Positions 1 through 5,738 of a stretch of DNA of 8,167 nucleotides are shown here, in pieces. Both the position numbers and the translations under genes were made by a program. The notes under the pieces were generated by a model. The model saw only the letters and a list, made by a program, of their open reading frames with translations, ran no database searches and was not told where the DNA came from. Numbering within the stretch: the first letter of the stretch is position 1; each line of letters opens with the position of its first letter. Origin of the DNA: Candidatus Poseidoniaceae archaeon (GTDB taxonomy: Archaea > Thermoplasmatota > Poseidoniia > Poseidoniales > Poseidoniaceae); the NCBI GenBank assembly GCA_022425585.1, contig JAKMFF010000076.1, forward strand, positions 1 through 8,167. The letters are read 5' to 3'.

Positions 1-647
1 GTCAAGACTTATTCATCAATTCTGAGACCGGTGATGTTGAAGTCACATGGGGTCAAGCCGGAAGTTATGACCCGGTAAAAGCGATGAAATTACCCGATGT
101 GGTGAAGGCAATCGGTCGTGGAATGGCGCCAAAAGCCGCCATTCGCTTGTTTGACGATCGACATTTTTTCGAAATGGTTGACTTGAGAGATTTCGTTGGA
201 AAACGCTCAAATCAACAGCGAAGAGTCCGCTCAAGAATTATTGGTAGTCAAGGGAAAGTAAGACAATTAATTGAAAACCTAACGGATACCGAGATTACTA
301 TTTACAAATCAACAGTAGTAATTATTGGCGAGCAAGAAGGGCTTTTTGCTGCTAGACAAGCAATCGAAATGTTAGCTGGTGGCTCTGAACATGGATCTGT
401 GCTTGGTTATCTTGAGAAAGACCGTCGTAAGGCTAAATTAAGCAATCGTTCGCTAGAATCAATCGAGGTTAAAACCGATTCTATTGAGACTACTGGGTTT
501 GAAAATTTAGTCCCGGGGCTATCGGATATTTCTAATCGAAGATCGAGAAGAATGCGAGCCAGCCAAGTAGATCCTGAAGATGGCGAGGCGGTCTTTGAAA
601 TGATGGAATTATCAGAAGATGAAACCGTTGTTTGGGAAGAGGAATGA
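1..647 (+). CDS. KH-domain RNA-binding protein, Dim2/PNO1 (Krr1-like) family, 5'-truncated by window edge
   Basis: The reading frame is open from position 3 to the TGA at 645-647, giving 214 visible residues. The ATG at 84 is internal, because the upstream codons (…NSETGDVEVTWG…) match the end of a first KH domain in archaeal Dim2 proteins. The segment VVKAIGRGMAPKAAIRLFDD is the family's inter-KH signature. A second KH domain follows, with its GxxG loop GSQG encoded at 243-254 and a closing helix ending at AIEMLAGG. In eukaryotes Dim2/PNO1 binds the 3' end of pre-18S rRNA and partners Nob1 in late small-subunit maturation; the archaeal protein is thought to act similarly on pre-16S rRNA. After the KH domain comes an extension of about 70 residues, basic then acidic (ending VVWEEE), longer than in the archaeal homologues I recall. 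The gene converges on RIO1 with a 4-nt gap. Family call is strong; exact function is inferred. Confidence 0.9.
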   Translation, partial: QDLFINSETGDVEVTWGQAGSYDPVKAMKLPDVVKAIGRGMAPKAAIRLFDDRHFFEMVDLRDFVGKRSNQQRRVRSRIIGSQGKVRQLIENLTDTEITIYKSTVVIIGEQEGLFAARQAIEMLAGGSEHGSVLGYLEKDRRKAKLSNRSLESIEVKTDSIETTGFENLVPGLSDISNRRSRRMRASQVDPEDGEAVFEMMELSEDETVVWEEE

Positions 648-651
648 CGGT

Positions 652-1626
652 TCATTCTTGTTCTTTAACATGAGTCAAATCCATATTTAGAACTTCATAC
701 ATCGCTTCAGCCAGTTCCATTTCTAAGCCGTTTTTGTTACCCCATTCTACCAAACGCGTTACGTCTCTAATAAGGAACTCTTGGGCTTTAGGATGGGATT
801 GTATTACCGCTTGGCCTACATCGATAACAATTGGACCAACCTCATTACTCCATAAGATATTGAAAGGTGAGAAATCTCCATGTACCAAGTTTGCTTTTTG
901 CCATGCAACTGCAAGAAATTCTAATAATTCATCATATACTTCTTGTGGGTTTTCAATCGAAACCTCGCGTAATTTAGGAAATGGAGAAGTGTTATTCCCA
1001 AGATAATCCATTACCAGGACGTTTTTGTGAATACCTAATGGTTGGGGGACCTTAAGGCCCCATTTGGCTAATCTTGAGAGGTTTCTTTGTTCTTTTCTGA
1101 CCCATATGTCGACAAGATCTCGATGCCGACGTCGTAGACCACTAAATCTGCGGTCACCTTCAATATATTGAATTAGGTTCTTGAATACAGCATTTGAAGT
1201 GTGAAATATTTTGATGGCAATCGGTTTACCATTAGGGTCGGTACCATGGAATACGTGAGCTTCTTTTCCCCTAGCAACTGGAAAATCAACCGTATCAATT
1301 ACTTCATTTTTCATCAATTTGAATATTGACATTAGGGTAAGTCTGTCAAAGACTTGGTCAAAGACTCGACGATCTACCCATTCAAACGATCCCTTACCCA
1401 TAACTCCTTGCAGTTTATTTTCTATATCGCGAAATAGCGATTTGTAGCGTTTTTCCTTCATCCACTCATACTTGCCAGTAGAAGTTTCTAAGGAATCAAT
1501 AAAATCCCGATCATCACGTTCATCTTGATTGGGTTTTTTGTTCGATTTTGAACGCTTCGATTTACCTTTACGGTTACGATTCTTGTTGATTGCAAGTTCG
1601 TCCCAGTTTTCTTTTCGGTCTTTCAA
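652..1626 (-). CDS. rio1: RIO1-type atypical serine/threonine protein kinase (late 30S maturation)
   Basis: RIO1 kinases use ATP hydrolysis to release maturation factors from the pre-small subunit. Numbered from the TTG at 1626 (324 aa), the protein has a lysine/arginine-rich N-terminal stretch (about 13-31). Next comes the winged-helix-like region leading into the ATP loop ARGKEAHVF (family form STGKEANV), then the ATP lysine in AIKIF (K139). It also has the RIO1 signature YIEGDRRF, the catalytic loop HGDFSPFN (D251, N256) and the metal-binding loop IDVGQAV (D269). The YxxGDxRF and D-x-G-Q motifs point to RIO1 rather than RIO2. The catalytic loop departs from the usual RIO1 form HADLSEYN. 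Start choice: TTG at 1626 follows aIF1A by 22 nt and has GAGGTG 5 nt upstream. ATGs at 1701, 1692, 1689 and 1686 would also be in frame but would overlap the aIF1A tail. Same strand as aIF1A, probably co-transcribed. Confidence 0.9.
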   Translation of the reverse strand: MKDRKENWDELAINKNRNRKGKSKRSKSNKKPNQDERDDRDFIDSLETSTGKYEWMKEKRYKSLFRDIENKLQGVMGKGSFEWVDRRVFDQVFDRLTLMSIFKLMKNEVIDTVDFPVARGKEAHVFHGTDPNGKPIAIKIFHTSNAVFKNLIQYIEGDRRFSGLRRRHRDLVDIWVRKEQRNLSRLAKWGLKVPQPLGIHKNVLVMDYLGNNTSPFPKLREVSIENPQEVYDELLEFLAVAWQKANLVHGDFSPFNILWSNEVGPIVIDVGQAVIQSHPKAQEFLIRDVTRLVEWGNKNGLEMELAEAMYEVLNMDLTHVKEQE

Positions 1627-1631
1627 TCGAC

Positions 1632-1637
1632 CACCTC
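1632..1637 (-). promoter_or_regulatory. Shine-Dalgarno site that decides the TTG start of RIO1
   Basis: The minus strand reads GAGGTG, then 5 nt (GTCGA), then TTG at 1626-1624. It lies in the 22-nt gap after the aIF1A stop. The same GAGGTG core with 5-nt spacing precedes nuoL, which supports this start over the overlapping upstream ATGs. Confidence 0.6.
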
Positions 1638-1648
1638 TGGGCTTTAGT

Positions 1649-2320
1649 TTAGCCGAATAATGAGTCGATATCGATGTCTTCGTCATCATCATCGCCCTCA
1701 TCACCGGAATCTGGATATTCTTCAACAGGGACAAAAGGCTCTTCTGTAGTTTCTTCTGGCGCTACTTTGGCTTCTGTTTCCTCAGCATCCCCAAACATGT
1801 CATCAACATCATCATCTTCATCTGATTCATCGGCATCGCCAAACATCGCGTCGACATCATCGTCTGAGTCCTCAATCACATCATCTTCTTCTGCATCCAT
1901 GACTCCAAAGATATCGTCATGCTCATCATCGTCGTCATGGGTTACATTCATGCCAAAAATATCAACATCGTCAGGAAGGACTCCTTTTCTCGACAAATAC
2001 ATTGCTTGAGTTTTGGTATATCTGTGCTTTACATCAGCCTTTGAATCTTGAAAATCCCATGGCCACACAATAATCAAATCTCCCTCTCTGACCCATTGTC
2101 TACGGCGCATTTTACCTGGAATTCTAGCGAGTCTAGTCTCTCCATCCTCACAAAGTATCGATACTCTTCTGCCGCCTAAAATTTGGTCGGCTAGAGCAAA
2201 CATCTCGTTGATTTTACGATTAGGCATTTTGACACGAATCTTACTAGTTGAACCATCCTCTGGATTTTCCAGACGGGCTAATTCTTCTACGTCGACTTTT
2301 TCTTCGTGTCTTCTACCCAT
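1649..2320 (-). CDS. eif1A: Archaeal translation initiation factor 1A (aIF1A) with long acidic C-terminal tail
   Basis: aIF1A binds the A-site region of the small ribosomal subunit during initiation and assists start selection and subunit joining. The 223-residue product starts at ATG 2320-2318 and has three parts. Residues 1-27 are a short charged N-terminus. Residues 28-116 are the OB-fold core with the family's helical extension. Diagnostic segments are INEMFALADQILGGRRVSI, RIPGKMRRRQWVREGDLIIV and the WDFQDSKADV…YTKTQ stretch, which parallels the eukaryotic DYQDNKADV…Y segment. Residues 117-223 form an acidic low-complexity tail. The tail holds five [ILM]-F-G motifs (F at 122, 138, 160, 176 and 222) and ends DIDIDSLFG. 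Archaeal aIF1A proteins I recall are about 100-115 residues, so the tail nearly doubles the protein. No strong Shine-Dalgarno precedes the ATG. It lies 60 nt downstream of nuoN and just upstream of RIO1, a common archaeal pairing. Confidence 0.95.
   Translation of the reverse strand: MGRRHEEKVDVEELARLENPEDGSTSKIRVKMPNRKINEMFALADQILGGRRVSILCEDGETRLARIPGKMRRRQWVREGDLIIVWPWDFQDSKADVKHRYTKTQAMYLSRKGVLPDDVDIFGMNVTHDDDDEHDDIFGVMDAEEDDVIEDSDDDVDAMFGDADESDEDDDVDDMFGDAEETEAKVAPEETTEEPFVPVEEYPDSGDEGDDDDEDIDIDSLFG
1785..1880 (-). repeat. Imperfect 48-bp tandem duplication inside the aIF1A tail
   Basis: Two 48-nt units, 1785-1832 and 1833-1880, begin gcatcSccaaacat on the plus strand. They stay similar over about the first 32 positions (six differences) and then diverge. 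In protein they encode two 16-residue blocks sharing VD-[AD]-MFGDA. Flanking DNA is rich in tcatca-type triplets (Asp codons on the coding strand), which could promote slippage. The frame stays intact. Confidence 0.65.
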
Positions 2321-2380
2321 TGAGGCTCACTCATGCGGCCTAATCGACATCCCTTATTGAATTGACCACATAGAAGCGGA

Positions 2381-4108
2381 TTAATTCCAACTATAATTTA
2401 GGCTCTTTGCAGCAACTTCACAGATCTCTAACAATTGGTCACTAGCAACTCCCATGAAGAGCGTCGCCATCAAACAGGCTAGGATGGCAAATCTTACTTG
2501 CCAGCCAGCCGGAAGTGGTCCTGTTCGACCTTCTTCTGGTTCCTCAAAGAACATAACTACTCCAACTCGTAAATAGTAAAACATCGAAATTGCTGAATTA
2601 ATTACCATGGCCAGCGCTAACCACCAAACCCAGTGAACATCGGCAAGACCGTAATCTCCGCCAGCCATTATTTCTGCACCCATCTGGCCAATTGCCACCT
2701 TGACAATACCCATTATCACTAGAAGTTTAGAAACGAATCCTGCTAGTGGAGGTACACCAGCAAGTGAGATCATAAAAACAAACATAGCAACTGCTAGGAA
2801 TGGTTCACGCTTTGCTAAACCACCAAGCGATGAAAGACGTGATGCATCGCCATCAGATTCTAACACTGAGAGGACAAGGAAAGCCCCAAGCTTAAACGCA
2901 ACAAGAACCACAAGATGGAATATCACTGCGGTTAGCACTGCAACGGCTGCTTCACCGGGCTCTCCTGCAAGTGAGTCGTCCCAATTCCATGCGCCAATTG
3001 CGGTTATTGCAGCAAGCATGTAACCGGCATGAGCGACTGAGGAGTAGGCAAGCATACGCTTCGGATTGGTGCTGCCTAGTGCGGCAATATTGCCCCATGT
3101 CATAGTGACTATGGAGATTGTTCCAAGCAGAGTTAACCATACTGTGCCATCTTCGCTGGCTTCAGGAGAAGCAACTATCAACAGCATTCTGATAAGTCCA
3201 ATAATACCCATTGCCTTGCTTGCAGTTGCCAGAATACCAGCAACTGGACTGCTGGCACCAGCATACGCATCTGGAGCAGCAAAGTGGAAAGGCGCAGCAC
3301 TAACTTTGAATCCGAAACCAACCAAAACAAATCCAATACCAATCAGTGGAAGCGGATCTGTCCCATTGATAACGAACTGTGCCGCGAGGACATCAAATTG
3401 TAAAGAACCGGCCCACAAGTAAAGCATTGAGAGGCCGTAAAGCCCAACTCCAGAGGCTACTGAACCCACGATGAAATATTTCATTCCAGCCTCGGTACCA
3501 ACCTTAGATTCCTTGTAGAAAGCAACCAAAACATAGGTTGAGAATGACGCCAATTCTAGGCCAATAAACAAAACAAACAGGTCTTGAGCAAGGGCAACTA
3601 CAGACATACCTAGACCACAAGTTAGCATTAGAATATAGAAATCCGCTTGTCGGCGATTGTTGTACAGGTCATCGGTAGACAATTTTGGGCCAATTCCTTT
3701 GACTTCTAAACGATTCATGGAAGCAAAGGCGGCTAAGGTAAGTGCACCGAAGAAAATCATTTCAAAGACTCTACTAAACCCATTGACCAACAACAACTGT
3801 GTGCCGCTCTCAGTAACAATAGCAGTCCGATCAACTCCATCTTGGAATGATAATACTGTTTGAACAAATGCTGCACCTAAAGTGATTGTAGCAATCCATG
3901 CAGGCAACTTCGGATTGCTGGTAAGTTTGAATCTCTCGCCACCAAATAACCACATTACTCTGGTTTGAGTACCTGGTATTCTGAAAGTCCCTTTACCGAT
4001 GTTTGGAATTATAATCAATGCTAAGAGACCGGCAAAAATTATCAGTTCAGGGCAAAGTGCAGCAATAAAACCATCACCAAATGGTTCAACATTTTCTACC
4101 GTAGACAT
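2381..4108 (-). CDS. nuoN: NADH-quinone oxidoreductase subunit N (complex I antiporter-like membrane subunit)
   Basis: NuoN is one of three antiporter-like subunits that move protons in the complex I membrane arm. The product is 575 residues from ATG 4108-4106, with about 14 hydrophobic helices. Key charged residues of the family are visible: E185 in FIGLELASFSTYVLV, K268 in GFGFKVSAAPFHF, K298 in ATASKAMG and K461 in GVPPLAGFVSKLLVI. The PFHxWxPDxYxGA motif is kept except that W is replaced (PFHFAAPDAYAGA). A K occurs in the helix FHLVVLVAFKLGAF. The protein is longer than the roughly 485-residue E. coli form, mainly through a polar loop of about 35 residues after the first helix and longer loops near residues 90-155. 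Start choice: an in-frame GTG at 4117 exists, but the ATG has GGAGGTG 6 nt upstream. The gene begins 1 nt after the nuoM stop and is the last nuo gene of the run. Confidence 0.96.
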   Translation of the reverse strand: MSTVENVEPFGDGFIAALCPELIIFAGLLALIIIPNIGKGTFRIPGTQTRVMWLFGGERFKLTSNPKLPAWIATITLGAAFVQTVLSFQDGVDRTAIVTESGTQLLLVNGFSRVFEMIFFGALTLAAFASMNRLEVKGIGPKLSTDDLYNNRRQADFYILMLTCGLGMSVVALAQDLFVLFIGLELASFSTYVLVAFYKESKVGTEAGMKYFIVGSVASGVGLYGLSMLYLWAGSLQFDVLAAQFVINGTDPLPLIGIGFVLVGFGFKVSAAPFHFAAPDAYAGASSPVAGILATASKAMGIIGLIRMLLIVASPEASEDGTVWLTLLGTISIVTMTWGNIAALGSTNPKRMLAYSSVAHAGYMLAAITAIGAWNWDDSLAGEPGEAAVAVLTAVIFHLVVLVAFKLGAFLVLSVLESDGDASRLSSLGGLAKREPFLAVAMFVFMISLAGVPPLAGFVSKLLVIMGIVKVAIGQMGAEIMAGGDYGLADVHWVWWLALAMVINSAISMFYYLRVGVVMFFEEPEEGRTGPLPAGWQVRFAILACLMATLFMGVASDQLLEICEVAAKSLNYSWN

Positions 4109-4109
4109 C

Positions 4110-5738
4110 TCAGGCACCTCCTCTTAGAAGCGGGATTATTAAGCCCTCAAATGCTTGAATAGTCCAGTCATCCATCATGTCTAATGCTATCCATGGCAGA
4201 ACACCAAAGATGATTGTGAATAGAGCCAATATCAGCATAGCGAATTTTTCTGAATTACTAATATCTGGTATTGCGTGTCCTTTCATAGAAGCTGGTGGTT
4301 GAGTATCTTCTCCCCCTTCAAATATTGTTCTCTGCATCGACCATAGATAATAAGCGGCAGTTAGGGCTAGAACGAGTGCTGGTCCAACCATCCACCAGAT
4401 GCTCCATCCATCAAGGGAAATCATTTTCCAAAGTGCGATTAGCATCATTATTTCAGCAACAAACCCTGCAAGTAGCGGTAGACCCAAAGACGCCATCCAA
4501 GCAAACATCATTGATGTTGCCAGCCATGGAGAATGTTTTGCCATACCCCGCATTGCCCCAATTTCCATACTGTGGTAATGATGTTTGAATGCACCACAAA
4601 CTGCGAACAGCATTGGGCTGATTATTCCGTGTGCGAACATCATAAAGAGGGCTGCAGCCCAACCCATTGGTTGCATTGTAGCAATTCCGATTAGAATTAC
4701 CCCCATGTGAGATACCGATGAATAGGCAACCATCTTCTTGAGATTGGTTTGCCCCAAACAAACTATTGCGCCCCATACTAAGGAAACCATACCAATTATC
4801 ATCAGGGCTAATTGGAAGTGATATAATGCATGAGGGAACAGACTAATTGGAAGCCTAAACATTCCATAGGCACCCATTTTCAGCATTACCCCAGCAAGCA
4901 GCATAGAGCCACCTGTTGGTGCTTGTACGTGAGCGTCAGGCAGCCAAGTATGGAACGGAACTGCTGGAAGTTTAACCAAGAACCCTATCATCAACATAAC
5001 GAAGAGTATCTTCTGCATTTGAGCACCTAGATACCAATTGTCTCCAACATTGCTAGTTCTAGCATTGTCAATTAATTCTGGTATCGAGAAACTTCTGCCG
5101 GTCATTGTACCAGATGATGCTAAACTGTATGGGTCCTGTAAGAAGTACAGAGTGATTAAACCTAGTAACATTACTACTGAGGCTGTGAAAGTATAGATGA
5201 AGAACTTCTGAGAAGCATACTTTCGGTCTTTGCCACCCCATTTTAGAATTAGGAAAAACATTGGAATTAGAGTTAATTCCCAGAACACGTAAAACATGAA
5301 CAAGTCAAGCGAAACAAATACTCCAATTAGTGCACCACCCATCATCAATAATAGCGGGAAATAGGTTGCACCGTGTTTTTCATTCCAAGTGGCAATTATG
5401 GTGACGGGAAGCAGGAAAGTCGTTAACCAAACCATAGGGAAAGATAGTGCATCAAGGCCAACTGCCCAGTTTATTCCAAGGCTTTCAACCCAGGTATACT
5501 TATGATCAAACTCATATTCATTGAAACTGATATCCATCCAAGTTACATCACCAAAGTATCTAAAGAACATACCAGTGGTCAAAACAAGCATCAATAATGA
5601 AAATATTAGACATGCCATTCTAATTGGTCCAACTAAACGAGCACGCATTCGAGCATTAGCATTGGAAACAAAGGCTAGTAAAATCATGCTGGCAATTAAT
5701 GGGAAAGCGACCAATGGTATAGAAATCAAGTCTGTCAA
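4110..5738 (-). CDS. nuoM: NADH-quinone oxidoreductase subunit M (complex I antiporter-like membrane subunit)
   Basis: NuoM sits between NuoN and NuoL in the complex I membrane arm and forms one proton channel. The product is 542 residues with about 14 hydrophobic helices, slightly longer than the usual 500 or so. Conserved channel residues are present: E154 in FYVFWELTLIPMFFLI, K256 in GFLVKLPAVPFHTWLPDAH, K287 in GVMLKMGAYG, H370 in FAHGIISPMLF and E429 in LLAGFVAEIMML. The PFHxWLPDAHxxAPT motif is intact and typical of NuoM. The start is a TTG at 5738-5736 directly abutting the nuoL TGA (0-nt gap). GGGGTG lies 6 nt upstream, and the next ATG is at residue 18, inside the first membrane helix, so the TTG is well supported. 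A His cluster (H386, H387, H389) follows the helix carrying H370. It overlaps no other gene and lies 1 nt upstream of the nuoN ATG. Confidence 0.97.
   Translation of the reverse strand: MTDLISIPLVAFPLIASMILLAFVSNANARMRARLVGPIRMACLIFSLLMLVLTTGMFFRYFGDVTWMDISFNEYEFDHKYTWVESLGINWAVGLDALSFPMVWLTTFLLPVTIIATWNEKHGATYFPLLLMMGGALIGVFVSLDLFMFYVFWELTLIPMFFLILKWGGKDRKYASQKFFIYTFTASVVMLLGLITLYFLQDPYSLASSGTMTGRSFSIPELIDNARTSNVGDNWYLGAQMQKILFVMLMIGFLVKLPAVPFHTWLPDAHVQAPTGGSMLLAGVMLKMGAYGMFRLPISLFPHALYHFQLALMIIGMVSLVWGAIVCLGQTNLKKMVAYSSVSHMGVILIGIATMQPMGWAAALFMMFAHGIISPMLFAVCGAFKHHYHSMEIGAMRGMAKHSPWLATSMMFAWMASLGLPLLAGFVAEIMMLIALWKMISLDGWSIWWMVGPALVLALTAAYYLWSMQRTIFEGGEDTQPPASMKGHAIPDISNSEKFAMLILALFTIIFGVLPWIALDMMDDWTIQAFEGLIIPLLRGGA
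4115..4121 (-). promoter_or_regulatory. Strong Shine-Dalgarno site for nuoN, inside the nuoM 3' end
   Basis: The minus strand reads GGAGGTG, then 6 nt, then ATG at 4108. The GTG that could be taken as an earlier start (4117-4115) is part of this site, which argues for the ATG. Position inside the last nuoM codons implies translational coupling. Confidence 0.8.

Noticed and set aside
407..655. Minus-strand open frame of 82 codons antisense to the KH gene
   Set aside because: Low-complexity Ser-rich shadow of the KH coding frame, lying after the RIO1 stop, with no recognisable domain.
1674..2009. Plus-strand Ser-rich open frame of 111 codons
   Set aside because: It is the antisense of the Asp/Glu-rich aIF1A tail; GAT/GAC read backwards gives Ser/Ile-type codons without stops. 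No start signal or family resemblance.
2287..2334. Short minus-strand upstream frame (ATG at 2334, 15 codons, TAG at 2289-2287) overlapping the aIF1A start
   Set aside because: No Shine-Dalgarno and no evidence of conservation; a chance ATG 14 nt before the real start, out of frame.
2353..2401. Possible TATA-like elements upstream of aIF1A on the minus strand (TAAATTATAG at 2400-2391, TTCAATAA near 2355)
   Set aside because: Both are weak, one lies within nuoN codons, and neither has a clear BRE at the right distance. AT-rich sequence alone is not enough to call a promoter.
2700..3422. Plus-strand and alternate-frame open reading frames across nuoN
   Set aside because: They overlap a clearly coding membrane protein, lack family motifs, and look like shadows from reduced stop frequency.
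4453..4776. Minus-strand 107-codon frame inside nuoM
   Set aside because: Out-of-frame shadow of the well-conserved nuoM; the composition is not protein-like and no start site is evident.
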